NCBI RefSeq assembly: GCF_900636475.1
Contig: NZ_LR134283.1
Coordinates: forward strand, 806,001-870,000
Origin: Streptococcus anginosus
Lineage (GTDB): Bacteria; Bacillota; Bacilli; Lactobacillales; Streptococcaceae
Reading direction: 5' to 3'
DNA length: 64,000 nt
The translations under genes and the position numbers were made by a program. Positions 8,562 to 18,043 of the stretch are shown here, one piece after another. The number at the start of each line of letters is the position of its first letter. Position 1 is the first letter of the stretch. The notes beneath the pieces were generated by a model. It worked only from the letters and a program-made list of their open reading frames with translations, did not search any database and was not told the origin of the DNA.

Positions 8562-8604
8562 ATTATATTGTACACCTTCTTTTTTAAAAAAGCAAGCGTT
8601 TACA
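8562..8604 (-). promoter_or_regulatory. promoter with overlapping cre (CcpA) site
   Basis: The -35 TTGCTT is at 8595-8590 and the -10 TACAAT at 8572-8567, with 17-base spacing and an overlapping alternative TATAAT at 8567-8562. TGTAAACGCTTGCT (8604-8591) matches the consensus cre TGWAARCGYTWNCW at every position and covers the -35, which predicts CcpA repression. Confidence 0.72.
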
Positions 8605-8680
8605 TTCATTTTTTTTAAATATTTTTTACAAATGAAAAGAGGCAGAATTAACCATTCAAACCTCTTCTCAATGTAGATTT

Positions 8681-9967
8681 TTATGCCCGTACTGTGACAC
8701 TTGTGCCGTCTTCTTTATAAAGATTTATCAAACCTTCTTTACGACTACGTACCATATCACCTGGATAAACTGGATGTGGCAAGGAAATCGTCAACAGTTC
8801 CATCGGATTAGGAGCCCGATCAATTTTATTTCCATCTGAATCGTGTAAATCTGTAATGACTGCATCAAAATGACGGAAACCAGGACCATAAAATTCAACT
8901 GGGTCGCCCTCATTAATGACATTTCGTTGCCGAATAGTCGCTGTTTGCGTATCAGGGTCATAAGCCACCACTTCTGCCACAAATTTATATTGCGGAATTT
9001 TGCGGCGTGCTCCAAAAAGCTGCTCATTTTCAGTCGGTGTATGATAATAAAATCCTGTCGCCAACTCACGTTGCGCAACTTTCCACATTTCATCTACTAA
9101 ATCTTGCTTGATTGCTTCAAACTTTTCAGGACTTTCAAGATAAGCATCTACTGCCGCCTTGTAACAATTTGAAACAGTAGATACATAGTGAATAGACTTC
9201 ATGCGCCCTTCAATTTTCAAGCTGTCCACCCCATTTTCAATCATATCTGGAATGTGATCAATCATGGACATATCCACAGCCGACATAGAAAATTCTTCTG
9301 GAATTTCGCCTTTTAAGCTCTTGCGCTCTTGTCCAAAAGGCATATCGTAGAGATCATATTTCCAACGACAAGATTGAGAGCAGCCCCCACGATTGGCATC
9401 CCGCATGCTCATATGATTGGACAAAGTACAACGTCCTGAGTAGGAAATACACATAGCGCCGTGAACAAAGGCTTCAATCTCAACATCGGTATGTTTGCGG
9501 ATTTCTGCCAATTCTTCCATGGAAACTTCGCGCGCCAAAACGACACGTGTCAACCCCAAATCTTTCCAAAATTCCAATGTTTCATAGTTTGTCGCGCTAG
9601 CTTGTGTTGACAAGTGTACTTCCAAACCTGGCGCTTCTGTACAAGCAATGGCAATCAAAGCTGGGTCAGATACGATAACAGCAGAAATACCAATATCCCG
9701 CAAAGTGCGGAACCATTCTCCAGCTCCTTCTTCATTGCCTTCGTGGGTCACCATATTTGCAGCCACATAGACTTTAGCGCCGTGTTCACGAGCAAATTGA
9801 ACGCCCTCTTCCATTTCTTCAAATGTAAAATTTCCAGCACGACTGCGCAAACCATAGGCTTGTCCACCAATATAAACAGCATCCGCTCCATAGCGAATGG
9901 CGACTTTTAATTTTTCCAACGTTCCAGCAGGCGCCAGAACCTCTGGCCTTTTCAAAGTTTTTGTCAT
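8681..9967 (-). CDS. trhP2: U32 family tRNA hydroxylation protein (TrhP2/YrrO type)
   Basis: The 428-aa protein belongs to peptidase family U32, whose members YrrO (B. subtilis) and TrhP (E. coli) are now known to help form 5-hydroxyuridine at tRNA position 34 using prephenate. It starts with the barrel-type RPEVLAPAGTLEKLK and carries the cysteine cluster typical of this group (CISYSGRC, then GGCSQSC, about residues 173-202), which is expected to bind an iron-sulfur cluster. The second U32 gene lies just upstream on the same strand (about 130 bases), so both probably form one complex, as YrrN/YrrO do. Older annotations call it a collagenase-like protease. Confidence 0.88.
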   Translation of the reverse strand: MTKTLKRPEVLAPAGTLEKLKVAIRYGADAVYIGGQAYGLRSRAGNFTFEEMEEGVQFAREHGAKVYVAANMVTHEGNEEGAGEWFRTLRDIGISAVIVSDPALIAIACTEAPGLEVHLSTQASATNYETLEFWKDLGLTRVVLAREVSMEELAEIRKHTDVEIEAFVHGAMCISYSGRCTLSNHMSMRDANRGGCSQSCRWKYDLYDMPFGQERKSLKGEIPEEFSMSAVDMSMIDHIPDMIENGVDSLKIEGRMKSIHYVSTVSNCYKAAVDAYLESPEKFEAIKQDLVDEMWKVAQRELATGFYYHTPTENEQLFGARRKIPQYKFVAEVVAYDPDTQTATIRQRNVINEGDPVEFYGPGFRHFDAVITDLHDSDGNKIDRAPNPMELLTISLPHPVYPGDMVRSRKEGLINLYKEDGTSVTVRA

Positions 9968-10097
9968 ATTCTCGCTCTTTTCTAAATTCTAATACTTAGC
10001 CTTTTTATTTTATAGCAAAAAGGGCTTGAAAGCAAACTAAAGATAGCAGATTGTGAATGTTAAACAAGCAGTCACAACTCGCGACCATCTGTATTCC

Positions 10098-11027
10098 TTA
10101 TTTCACCTGGTCTGGATCATATTCATAAAATCCAGTATCCAAGAAACGATTTTTGGGATGCAATTGATGAATCTGCTCATCCAAAAGGAAAGCCTGATCA
10201 TGTGTAAATTGATTGGTCTCAATCAGCTCACGCGCTTGCACAAAGAGTTTGGCAATTTCAACAAAATTGTGTCCTGGCGTGTAAATGCCTTCTAATTTCC
10301 AATGTGTAAAGCCATGTTCTACCAACTCTCCAAGTTTCGTCATCATATCCAAATCATTATTTGCAAAAATATGCGTCCCATGATTGTCCTCAAAAATAGA
10401 ATAATGGCTATCTGGGTCACTCGGCTCTGCAAGGAATAAATCACGCTCACGGCTCTTTTCGTCATCAATATGAGTAAAATTATAATAGTTTTGCAAAAGC
10501 GGACGCTTAGAGTGATGAATGACGCTAGCACCATAAACTAAAATCTCAACAGGAATTTCTAACACTTCCTGCATTTTAAACAATTCTGCCGATGGAATTT
10601 CCCGTGCTAAAACAGCCTCAGAAGCGCCAGCTTTTTGCCCCCAGAAGTTCACTTGACGACTGCTAGCAACCATAGTCGAGGCATCATAAATCGTCTTAAA
10701 CGGATAACCATCGCGTTTTAACACATAAAAGACACCGGCATCTCCCACAGTAATATAATCCGCCTGAATATCCACTAAAAAATCAAGAAATGGCTTGATT
10801 TTATTCATCATTTCCTGATGCATCAAAGCATTGACAGCAACTGTCAACTTTTTGTCCGCCTCATGTACAAGGGCTGCAATCTGCCGCAATTCATCATAAG
10901 AAAAAGTATGGGGTAACCGAAGACCATACTCCTTTTCACCTACATAAATGCGATCTACGCCTGCTTCTAAAAGCTCTTTTACTTGTTCAACGCTCTCAGC
11001 TGTCGCTGTAATGATAATCTTTTTCAT
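10098..11027 (-). CDS. trhP1: U32 family protein (TrhP1/YrrN type)
   Basis: This 309-aa protein is the shorter U32 paralogue. It has the conserved start (KIIITATAESVEQVKELLEAGVD region) and the LAREIPSAELF segment of the family, but not the cysteine cluster of its longer neighbour. In B. subtilis the equivalent YrrN is paired with YrrO in tRNA uridine-34 hydroxylation; the same pairing here supports that role. Cytoplasmic; no signal peptide. The region upstream (to 11160) is AT-rich and shared with the divergent DUF3270 gene, so promoters of both are likely there. Confidence 0.82.
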   Translation of the reverse strand: MKKIIITATAESVEQVKELLEAGVDRIYVGEKEYGLRLPHTFSYDELRQIAALVHEADKKLTVAVNALMHQEMMNKIKPFLDFLVDIQADYITVGDAGVFYVLKRDGYPFKTIYDASTMVASSRQVNFWGQKAGASEAVLAREIPSAELFKMQEVLEIPVEILVYGASVIHHSKRPLLQNYYNFTHIDDEKSRERDLFLAEPSDPDSHYSIFEDNHGTHIFANNDLDMMTKLGELVEHGFTHWKLEGIYTPGHNFVEIAKLFVQARELIETNQFTHDQAFLLDEQIHQLHPKNRFLDTGFYEYDPDQVK

Positions 11028-11165
11028 AGCAAAATTATAACATATTTTTGATTTCTCTTCTATTTTTTAATTTGAAAAGCATTTTTAGCCTTTTTGTAAC
11101 CGTTATGTAATATTTATCTAATTAAAATCATGATAAAATAAGAGAGTACTGTAAGGAGAGAGAAC

Positions 11166-11459
11166 ATGACTGCAAGAAAATATCAGCCCTATCAAGAGGA
11201 CTACACCTATCCAGAATTAGAACAAGAACAATATCCCCTTTATCAAGATTACATTCCTGAAGCAAAAACGAATCCAAATCTGAAAGAATTACTATTTTTC
11301 GTGAATATTGCTACATTTTGTATCTTGACAGCTTTGTTTAGCTTTTTATTCTTGTCTATTAAAATAAACACTTTCTTAGCTTTTGCTTTAGCAATTGGTG
11401 TTAGTTTAGTTTGCATTAAAATGCAGCAAGCATTTATTCGTCAGAAAAGAAATAAATAG
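11166..11459 (+). CDS. DUF3270-like small membrane protein
   Basis: The 97-aa product begins with a polar, Tyr/Gln/Glu-rich segment of about 40 residues, then has two adjacent hydrophobic helices (about 42-64 and 68-86) and a basic tail (RQKRNK). This matches the DUF3270 proteins of streptococci as I remember them; function unknown. AAGGAGAG stands seven bases before the ATG. It is the lone plus-strand gene here, divergent from the U32 pair, with a weak hairpin after it. Confidence 0.72.
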   Translation: MTARKYQPYQEDYTYPELEQEQYPLYQDYIPEAKTNPNLKELLFFVNIATFCILTALFSFLFLSIKINTFLAFALAIGVSLVCIKMQQAFIRQKRNK

Positions 11460-11474
11460 TTTTGAAATTAAAGC

Positions 11475-11497
11475 GCCTTGCAAACAGGCACTATTTT
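11475..11497 (+). terminator. weak terminator after the DUF3270-like gene
   Basis: GCCT pairs with AGGC across a short loop and is followed by TATTTTT. The stem is short. Confidence 0.45.
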
Positions 11498-11548
11498 TGT
11501 CGTGAATTGTTGTGATTCGTTGTGATGTAAAATCGATGTTAAAAAGTT

Positions 11549-11580
11549 AAAAAAATTGAGGTGCTAGTCCTCAATTTTTT
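11549..11580. terminator. bidirectional terminator between convergent genes
   Basis: AAATTGAGG pairs with CCTCAATTT around a short loop and has A and T runs on both sides. It overlaps the stop codon of the YtxH-like gene and serves both strands. Confidence 0.85.
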
Positions 11581-12034
11581 TGTCTTCATTTTCCGATTCT
11601 TGGTTTTCTTCTGTCAAATCAATGACAATATCCTCCGATGTGGTTTCTTTATCAACTGGTTCTTGCTCAGTTTTTTTGAAATCTTCTGGAGAGATACCTT
11701 CTGGTGTCATTTTTTCTTTCCATTCTTGCATTTTCTCTTGTGAGAAGTCAACTACTTGTTTCGTTGCTTCTTTCACAGAGTCAAGAATTGTTTCACCTGT
11801 AATTTCTCCGCTCTCAACCTTTTCTTTGGCTTGGTTGACTGCTTCTGCAGCTTGATTAGAGAAATGATTGGCTTTTTGTACTACTTGATCTTTAAAATCA
11901 TCTGGATTTTCTTTGACCTCATTCATGAAATCAGAAACCTTAGCTGTCACTTCTTTTCCTTTTTTACTTGTGAGAAATACCGCTGCAGCCGCACCAGAGA
12001 TTGTTCCTAAAAGGATAGATGAAAATTTACCCAT
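11564..12034 (-). CDS. YtxH-like membrane-anchored protein
   Basis: The 156-aa protein has one N-terminal membrane segment with GTISGAAAAVFLTSKKGKE (about residues 9-27), the glycine/alanine helix plus KKGKE characteristic of YtxH proteins. A long charged helical region and an acidic C-terminus (EENQESENEDKKIED) follow. YtxH members are general-stress or envelope-associated proteins of unknown mechanism. It follows the DUF948 gene by 15 bases, and the pairing DUF948-YtxH is common in Firmicutes, so they probably work together at the membrane. Confidence 0.8.
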   Translation of the reverse strand: MGKFSSILLGTISGAAAAVFLTSKKGKEVTAKVSDFMNEVKENPDDFKDQVVQKANHFSNQAAEAVNQAKEKVESGEITGETILDSVKEATKQVVDFSQEKMQEWKEKMTPEGISPEDFKKTEQEPVDKETTSEDIVIDLTEENQESENEDKKIED

Positions 12035-12049
12035 AATAAACCTTCTTTC

Positions 12050-12433
12050 TTATTTTTTAAATAGTTTAGTAACCATACGTAAAGCCGATAAAGTTGCACC
12101 AGCTTTGACACTATTTTTTCCTGCTGCAGCAGCTTTTTTGCTCAAATGACGAGCAGAATCATTCAAATCCGAAACGGACTCAGATAAATCTGCAACTGCA
12201 GTGAAAAGCGGGGCAATGGTTGTCATTTTTCCATTAATATCATCTGCTAAAACATTCACTTTCGTTAACAATTCATTGGTTTGATAAAGTGTCACATTGA
12301 CATCTGTCGTCAACACCTGAATTGTTTTTTCTGTTTCATCAACGACATTTGAGATTTTCCTAACCAAAAAAATCGTATAAACAATCAAAGCAATCAAAGC
12401 GAGGGCAACTAGACTATAAGCAATTTCAAGCAT
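12050..12433 (-). CDS. DUF948 family membrane protein
   Basis: The 127-aa product has one N-terminal membrane segment (about residues 4-24) followed by a helical domain with heptad-like spacing, the DUF948 layout, and a basic end (TKLFKK). Function unknown. It lies 18 bases after lgt and before the YtxH-like gene, forming hprK-lgt-DUF948-ytxH, an order also found in other streptococci. It probably shares the hprK promoter. Confidence 0.82.
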   Translation of the reverse strand: MLEIAYSLVALALIALIVYTIFLVRKISNVVDETEKTIQVLTTDVNVTLYQTNELLTKVNVLADDINGKMTTIAPLFTAVADLSESVSDLNDSARHLSKKAAAAGKNSVKAGATLSALRMVTKLFKK

Positions 12434-12451
12434 TTTTCTTCTCCTAACTTT

Positions 12452-13225
12452 TTAATAATAAGGGGTATCTTTTTTTCTGCGTTGGTAAATGACGAGAATG
12501 ATTCCTGCAACCACTAGAACAGCAGACAACCATTGTGACACACGCAAGCCCGCAAACATGAGACTATCTGTTCGCATACCTTCAATCACCATGCGACCTA
12601 TTCCATACCAAATAAGATAAAATCCAGTCATTTCCCCACGTTTGAGAAAATTTTTCTTTCTTCTCGCAACCATCACTAAAGCAAATCCTAACAAATTCCA
12701 AACCGACTCATAAAGAAAAGTTGGTTGTCGGTAATGACCATCAATGTACATTTGGTTGCGCATAAAACTTGGTAAGTAATTTAGACTTTTAACAACCGCT
12801 CCGTAAGCCTCTTGATTGAAGAAATTTCCCCAGCGTCCAAGACTTTGGGCAATCATCACTCCTGGAACCGCAATATCTAAAAAGTCTAGCGTATTGATAA
12901 GCTTTCTTTGTGAGAAAAAATACAAGACAATCGCTCCGGTGATTAAACCGCCATAGATAGCAATTCCTCCGTGCCAAATGGCAAAAATCTCAGCAGGATT
13001 TTTAGCATAATAGCCCCAATCAAAAATGACATAATAAATGCGAGCTCCAACGATTGCTAAGGGAAACGCAATGAGGATAAAATCAAGAATGTCATCTGGA
13101 ATGATTTTCTTTCGCGGCGCTTCACGCATAGCCAGATAAACAGCTAAAACTAAACCTGTTACAATACAAATCGCATACCAGCGAATACTTAGAGGTCCTA
13201 TTTTAAATGCAATTGGATTAATCAT
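12452..13225 (-). CDS. lgt: prolipoprotein diacylglyceryl transferase
   Basis: Lgt transfers diacylglycerol from phosphatidylglycerol to the lipobox Cys of prelipoproteins, in the cytoplasmic membrane. The 257-aa sequence has seven or so membrane segments, the N-terminal [17 protein letters not shown], and the Lgt signature around [13 protein letters not shown] (about residues 130-142). The frame is open to 13243, but GAGGTG seven bases before the ATG at 13225 decides the start. This start overlaps the end of hprK by 8 bases, so the two are translationally coupled. Confidence 0.95.
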   Translation of the reverse strand: MINPIAFKIGPLSIRWYAICIVTGLVLAVYLAMREAPRKKIIPDDILDFILIAFPLAIVGARIYYVIFDWGYYAKNPAEIFAIWHGGIAIYGGLITGAIVLYFFSQRKLINTLDFLDIAVPGVMIAQSLGRWGNFFNQEAYGAVVKSLNYLPSFMRNQMYIDGHYRQPTFLYESVWNLLGFALVMVARRKKNFLKRGEMTGFYLIWYGIGRMVIEGMRTDSLMFAGLRVSQWLSAVLVVAGIILVIYQRRKKDTPYY

Positions 13226-14150
13226 GAGACACCTCATTCTCACTAATGAGATTGGTCAAGCGTTCCTCAAAAGTCTTCGTGGCATCAAAGCCCATCTCTT
13301 TAGCACGGTAATTCATCGCTGCTGCTTCAATCACCACCGAAATGTTGCGACCCGTTTTCACAGGAATACGAATCCTTGGAATGGACACACCTGATACTTC
13401 AAACTCTTCACCATTATTTCCCAAACGGTCAAATGTTTTATTGACATCATAATTTTCCAGATAAACAGCCAATTGAACCTGTGATGAATCCTTGACAGCA
13501 CTAGCTCCATAAAGGCTCATGACATCAATAATCCCAACACCGCGTATTTCAAGTAAATGGCGCAAAATTTCCGCTGGCTCGCCCCAGAGAGTCATTTCAT
13601 CTTTTGCGTAGATATCTACGCGGTCATCCGCAACTAAACGATGTCCCCGTTTCACCAGTTCTAAACCAGTTTCGCTTTTTCCGATTCCACTATCTCCTTG
13701 AATCAAGACACCCATTCCGTAAATATCCATTAAAACCCCATGAATACTGGTTCGCTCAGCCAAACGTGAATCTAGATAGCTAGAAATTTCACCGGATAAA
13801 CGACTCGTTGGGGTGCGGCTGCTGAGAACAACAATTTTATTTTCCTTTGCAGCCTTCAACATCTCATCAGGTACTTTCAGATCACGCGCCACAATCATAA
13901 CAGTGTCTCGTTCAAACATTTTCCGTAAAACCTGATAGCGATTGTGAGAGGTCATCTTCATCAAGTAAGACCATTCTTTCATTCCCATTAGCTGGATACG
14001 TTCTGGTGTGTAATAGTCAAAATAACCTGTCATTTCAAGTCCTGGGCGGGAAATATCAGAGGTCGTAATTTCTCTTTCCAACATTTTCTCATCGCCATAA
14101 ACCACATTTAATCTGACTTTTTTTAATAGATCTTTGATCTTTACAGTCAT
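13218..14150 (-). CDS. hprK: HPr kinase/phosphorylase
   Basis: HprK phosphorylates and dephosphorylates Ser46 of HPr, the signal that makes HPr a corepressor for CcpA. The 310-aa protein shows the P-loop GDSGIGKSE (residues 152-160) and the C-terminal signature [11 protein letters not shown] (about 201-211). Length is normal. Its partner ccpA lies 23 kb away in this window, so both arms of catabolite control are visible. TATAAT lies upstream, with GGGGAAG before the ATG. It is the first gene of hprK-lgt-DUF948-ytxH. Confidence 0.96.
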   Translation of the reverse strand: MTVKIKDLLKKVRLNVVYGDEKMLEREITTSDISRPGLEMTGYFDYYTPERIQLMGMKEWSYLMKMTSHNRYQVLRKMFERDTVMIVARDLKVPDEMLKAAKENKIVVLSSRTPTSRLSGEISSYLDSRLAERTSIHGVLMDIYGMGVLIQGDSGIGKSETGLELVKRGHRLVADDRVDIYAKDEMTLWGEPAEILRHLLEIRGVGIIDVMSLYGASAVKDSSQVQLAVYLENYDVNKTFDRLGNNGEEFEVSGVSIPRIRIPVKTGRNISVVIEAAAMNYRAKEMGFDATKTFEERLTNLISENEVSHD

Positions 14151-14267
14151 ATTCTTCCCCTTTGATAGTTTCTTTTTCTATTATAGCAAATTTTGAGATT
14201 AAAGGAGAGTTTCATCCTTGATTTTGCAAAGAAAATGGATGCAACCATATATAATATATAGCATTTA

Positions 14268-14759
14268 CTACTTCTCTGACTGGAGCATTTTTTCTACAAT
14301 TTGTTTTTGATTTTGAAATAAAGGATAACGATTCATAAAATAACGGAGTTCACTAGGTTTCAGCCAGATGTGGCTATCCGTTTCACCTTCTTGATATTTC
14401 ACGTCTTTCTCTGTGACGATTGCCTCATAAAAATCAAAATGGCAGTGATCTTTAGGTGAAGTCGTCTGCTCAATCAGTTGTATTTTTCTAGGAATCAGCC
14501 CAGTTTCTTCCTGCAATTCACGATAGGCTGCGGTCATGCTATCTTCACCAGCCAACACACTCCCTCCTGCACCAAACTCATAATAATTAGGATGAATTTC
14601 TTTTTTTGGACTGCGGTGCATCAGGAGAAATTCCCCATCTATATGACGAACGAAGACATTGACACAGAGGTGATACTGCCCTTCCGCAATTGGTTGACCT
14701 CTCTTTAGAAACTTTCCTTGTCGCTCTCTTTGCTCATTATAAGCATCCCAATATTCCAT
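14268..14759 (-). CDS. Nudix hydrolase
   Basis: The 163-aa protein carries a full Nudix box (from GGSVLAGEDS to RELQEETGL, about residues 64-86), so it should cleave a nucleoside diphosphate linked to another moiety. The N-terminal part (EYWDAYNEQRERQGKFLKRG) resembles YfcD/IPP-isomerase-like Nudix proteins; substrate not predictable. The frame is open to an upstream ATG at 14789, but GGGAGGAGGAG stands directly before the ATG at 14759 and decides the shorter start. It stands alone between hprK and the PspC gene. Confidence 0.85.
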   Translation of the reverse strand: MEYWDAYNEQRERQGKFLKRGQPIAEGQYHLCVNVFVRHIDGEFLLMHRSPKKEIHPNYYEFGAGGSVLAGEDSMTAAYRELQEETGLIPRKIQLIEQTTSPKDHCHFDFYEAIVTEKDVKYQEGETDSHIWLKPSELRYFMNRYPLFQNQKQIVEKMLQSEK

Positions 14760-14839
14760 TTCTCCTCCTCCCAAAATAAAGGAGTCCATTGTCCGAACTC
14801 CTTTCTAGCATATATAACCAAACGCTTTTTCCAACACAC

Positions 14840-15118
14840 TCACCAAAACCAGCCGTCATCTTCTTTGATTGCTTCTGCTTCTTTGCGCTTACGAGGTCCT
14901 GTTCCATACATTTCTTCTTCTACGTCTTCCTTGTAAGGCATCACAGATGATAAAATGATGTAGATGATAATCCCTAAGCCCAAATTAGAAATGGTAAATA
15001 AAACGAATAAAAAGCGAACAAGCCCTACATCTAAACCAAATTTGTCCGACAAACCAGCCAAGACTCCTGATACAGCGCTATTTCGGCGTAATTTATAAAA
15101 TTTTGTTTTCATAATCAT
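14840..15118 (-). CDS. PspC domain protein
   Basis: This 92-aa protein has the PspC fold signature: an N-terminal KFYKLRRNSAVSGVLAGLSD segment, one strong membrane segment (about residues 38-60, LFTISNLGLGIIIYIIL), and a charged acidic C-terminal tail. Such proteins are linked to envelope stress; direct function in streptococci is not known to me. A GAAAGAGG site precedes the ATG; a second ATG two codons on is equally possible. Monocistronic as far as can be seen. Confidence 0.82.
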   Translation of the reverse strand: MIMKTKFYKLRRNSAVSGVLAGLSDKFGLDVGLVRFLFVLFTISNLGLGIIIYIILSSVMPYKEDVEEEMYGTGPRKRKEAEAIKEDDGWFW

Positions 15119-15216
15119 TTAGCCTCTTTCATTGATACTAAATCTAGTGTAGCACATTTCAGTCATCATGCCATCCGTCCCTAGGCGGATTTCTGATTGT
15201 TTCGCGAAAATAGTCA

Positions 15217-15666
15217 TTAAGACTGCAACTGTCTGATAAAAATGAGTTTCCCTTGACAATGTCCGCAGCAATACCGCTCAGTATTGATTCGTCTTTTTCT
15301 ATGATATTGTGCACGACAATGCAAGCATTGATAAACAAGCATTTTTGCAGATGATTGGCTTGATAAAGTAGGCGCATAGCGCAAACCGTCCACGGATTTC
15401 AATAATTGCTTGAAATCTCGATCCTTATGTCGATAACCTTTCTTTTCAAAGTAAAGATGATAATGGCACAACTCATGCCGCACAATTTTTCGGAAAGTTT
15501 CCAAACCAAACTGTTCATAGATTTTAGGATTAAAATCGAGATGACCATCCTTTGGAAAAAAGCGTCCACCTGTTGAGCGAAGACGCTTATTCCAAGAAGC
15601 CGTATGTCGAAATTCTTTGCCAAAATCTTCCAAAGAGACTTGTCTGACATAGTTAGTTAGATTCAC
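15217..15666 (-). CDS. SprT-like zinc metalloprotein
   Basis: The 149-aa protein has HELCH (residues 64-68) inside a SprT-like domain ([14 protein letters not shown], then [20 protein letters not shown]) and a C-terminal zinc ribbon with paired cysteines (CLHC, CCGHC). In Firmicutes these are annotated as the SprT/YpmB-like family; function unproven. The start is a GTG at 15666, 14 bases inside the end of tex, so the two genes overlap and are probably co-transcribed. A role in nucleic-acid metabolism would fit the link to tex but is inference. Confidence 0.82.
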   Translation of the reverse strand: MNLTNYVRQVSLEDFGKEFRHTASWNKRLRSTGGRFFPKDGHLDFNPKIYEQFGLETFRKIVRHELCHYHLYFEKKGYRHKDRDFKQLLKSVDGLRYAPTLSSQSSAKMLVYQCLHCRAQYHRKRRINTERYCCGHCQGKLIFIRQLQS

Positions 15667-17782
15667 GCGGTGCCACCAAGGAAAGATTGACCTTTTCTCT
15701 TTCTATATCCAATTTGTCTACCCAAACGGTTACCAAATCACCAACAGAAACAACTTGACTCGGATGTTTGACATAGCTGTTGCTGAGCTTAGAAATGTGA
15801 ATCAAGCCATCTTCGTGAATGCCAATATCGACAAAAGCACCAAAATCAACAACATTGCGGACAACGCCTTCTAACTTTTGCCCAATTTGTAAGTCCTTTA
15901 TATCAAGGACATCTTGACGCAGAACTGGTGCATCAAATGAATCACGCATATCACGTCCTGGCTTGAGCAAGTCTGCAATGATATCCTTGAGGGTAACTTC
16001 TCCCAAGTTCAAATCTGCAGCAACTTTTTTGACATCTAAAGACTGCAATTTTTCTTGAGCGGCTTGATCTAAGTCCGTAATTGCAAGCGTTTGGAACAAT
16101 TTCTCAACAGCTGGATAACTCTCTGGGTGAACACCTGTATTATCCAAAACATTATCACTTTCGGGAATCCGTAAGAACCCTGCCGCCTGTTCAAATGCTT
16201 TAGCACCTAGACGAGGAACTTTTTTAATCTCCTCACGCGAGCGAATCACGCCTTCTTCTTCACGATATTTGACAATATTTTCAGAAATCGTTTTGTTTAA
16301 CCCTGCCACATGCGATAGAAGAGATGGGCTTGCGGTATTGATATTAACGCCGACTTGGTTAACAACGGTATCTACGACAAAATCCAAGCTTTCAGATAAT
16401 TTCTTCTGGCTCACATCATGTTGGTATTGACCGACACCGATTGATTTTGGGTCAATTTTAACTAGCTCTGCAAGAGGGTCTTGCAGTCGACGTGCGATAG
16501 AGATAGCCGAACGTTTCTCAACGGTCAAATCAGGGAACTCATGCCGCGCCAATTCGCTAGCAGAATAAACAGACGCACCGCTTTCATTGACAATAACATA
16601 GCTGACGTTTGGATGAGTTTTCAATACTTCAGCGACAAATGCTTCACTTTCACGACTAGCTGTTCCATTCCCAATAGCAATGATTTCAACACCAAATTGG
16701 TCAATCAAGTCTGACAAATCTTGCTTAGAAGCTTCAATTTGCGCTGCTTTTGCCGGTGGAACAGGATAGATAACCTGAGTTGTCAGCATTTTTCCAGTTG
16801 CATCTACGACTGCTAATTTTGCTCCTGTCCGAAAAGCTGGGTCAAATCCTAGTACCACGCGTCCTTTGAGTGGCGCAATCAAGAGCAGATTTCGCAGATT
16901 ATCTGAAAAAAGCTGAATCGCTCCGTCTTCTGCAGTTTCGGTCAATTCTGCCCTAATCCGACGTTCCATAGCTGGAATGATTTTCTTTTTCACAGCTTGC
17001 TGGATTGCTTCATGAATGTAGTCATTTTTGACCTTAAAGCGCACTTCAAAGAAGCGGATAATCTTATCTACATTATTCTCAAAACTAACTTTGAGAACAC
17101 CTAGCTTTTCACCACGATTCAGTGCTAAGGTGCGATACCCCTGCATATCTGCGATTTTTTCGGAAAAGTCATAATAGATTTGAAACACTTGCTTTTCGTC
17201 CAAATCTTGATCTTTTAAAGTTGAAACAATGCTTGAATTTGTCAGCATTTCATGATAAGTCCAAGCACGCAGTTGTACATCTTCTGAAATGGCTTCCACT
17301 AAAATATCTACAGCTCCAGCTAGAGCTGCTTCTGTCGTCGGAAATGTTTCGTTAGTTAAGGCAGTTGCTTCCTCTTGAAGAGTGGCAGCATTTTGTAATA
17401 TGAGTCGTGCCAAAGGAAAAAGTCCTGCTTCACGTGCAATCGTAGCTTTTGTCCGACGTTTTTCTTTGTAAGGAAGATAAAGTTCTTCCACATCAGCCAA
17501 CTTTTCAGCTGCTTCAATGGCCGCACGCAATTTGTCCGTCAGCTTTCCTTGTTCCTCAATCTTTGCCAGCACCGTTGCCTTACGCTCTCTGAGGTTCGTC
17601 AGACTTTTATCCAAATCAAGAATAGCCTTAATCTCTACCTCATCCAAATTACCTGTCATTTCTTTCCGATAACGAGCGATAAACGGAATCGTGTTGCCCT
17701 CTGCTGTCAGTTCCAATACTTTTTCAATTTGCTTCTGACTAATCTTTAAACTTTGCGATAGTTCGATAATATTTATTTCCAT
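15653..17782 (-). CDS. tex: Tex family RNA-binding transcription accessory protein
   Basis: The 709-aa protein has the Tex order: N-terminal helical Tex domain, YqgF/RNase H-like domain ([18 protein letters not shown]), helix-hairpin-helix repeats, and a C-terminal S1 domain ([20 protein letters not shown], about 630-649). Tex proteins bind nucleic acid and influence transcription and decay. The frame is open to a GTG at 17818, but [12 protein letters not shown] at 17782 gives the usual family start and length. An extended -10 (TGGTATAAT) lies only 7 bases before this ATG and no ribosome site fits, so the mRNA may be leaderless. It overlaps the SprT-like gene at its 3' end. Confidence 0.94.
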   Translation of the reverse strand: MEINIIELSQSLKISQKQIEKVLELTAEGNTIPFIARYRKEMTGNLDEVEIKAILDLDKSLTNLRERKATVLAKIEEQGKLTDKLRAAIEAAEKLADVEELYLPYKEKRRTKATIAREAGLFPLARLILQNAATLQEEATALTNETFPTTEAALAGAVDILVEAISEDVQLRAWTYHEMLTNSSIVSTLKDQDLDEKQVFQIYYDFSEKIADMQGYRTLALNRGEKLGVLKVSFENNVDKIIRFFEVRFKVKNDYIHEAIQQAVKKKIIPAMERRIRAELTETAEDGAIQLFSDNLRNLLLIAPLKGRVVLGFDPAFRTGAKLAVVDATGKMLTTQVIYPVPPAKAAQIEASKQDLSDLIDQFGVEIIAIGNGTASRESEAFVAEVLKTHPNVSYVIVNESGASVYSASELARHEFPDLTVEKRSAISIARRLQDPLAELVKIDPKSIGVGQYQHDVSQKKLSESLDFVVDTVVNQVGVNINTASPSLLSHVAGLNKTISENIVKYREEEGVIRSREEIKKVPRLGAKAFEQAAGFLRIPESDNVLDNTGVHPESYPAVEKLFQTLAITDLDQAAQEKLQSLDVKKVAADLNLGEVTLKDIIADLLKPGRDMRDSFDAPVLRQDVLDIKDLQIGQKLEGVVRNVVDFGAFVDIGIHEDGLIHISKLSNSYVKHPSQVVSVGDLVTVWVDKLDIEREKVNLSLVAPRESN

Positions 17783-17789
17783 AAAGAAC

Positions 17790-17798
17790 ATTATACCA
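17790..17798 (-). promoter_or_regulatory. extended -10 box directly before the tex start codon
   Basis: TGGTATAAT on the minus strand; seven bases (GTTCTTT) separate TATAAT from the ATG at 17782. Confidence 0.6.
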
Positions 17799-17902
17799 CA
17801 TTCATCTCCTTCTTTCACAAGCTAATTACTATTCTGCTGACTTTATTTCACCATAATTTTCAAAATGATAGTATAATAGTTAAAAAGGAAAAGGAGGCTG
17901 TT

Positions 17903-18043
17903 ATGGCTATTAAATTTACGCGTTCAGATGATTTGGACAAAATGTTTGAAGAATTTGCAACGTTACCTAAAATCGAAAAGGTAGAATTTCCTGATGAAAA
18001 AGAAAAAAAGACCAAGAAAGAGCAAAAGGCTAAAAAGTCATGA
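17903..18043 (+). CDS. small conserved acidic/lysine-rich protein (SPJ_0845-like)
   Basis: A 46-aa frame begins at an ATG with AAGGAGG seven bases upstream and a TATAAT box about 30 bases before it. The peptide starts MAIKFTRSDDLDKMFEEF and ends in a run of lysines and glutamates. Its stop overlaps the start of the permease gene by four bases (ATGA), so translation is coupled. It resembles a small streptococcal family annotated SPJ_0845; function unknown. No membrane segment. Confidence 0.75.
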   Translation: MAIKFTRSDDLDKMFEEFATLPKIEKVEFPDEKEKKTKKEQKAKKS

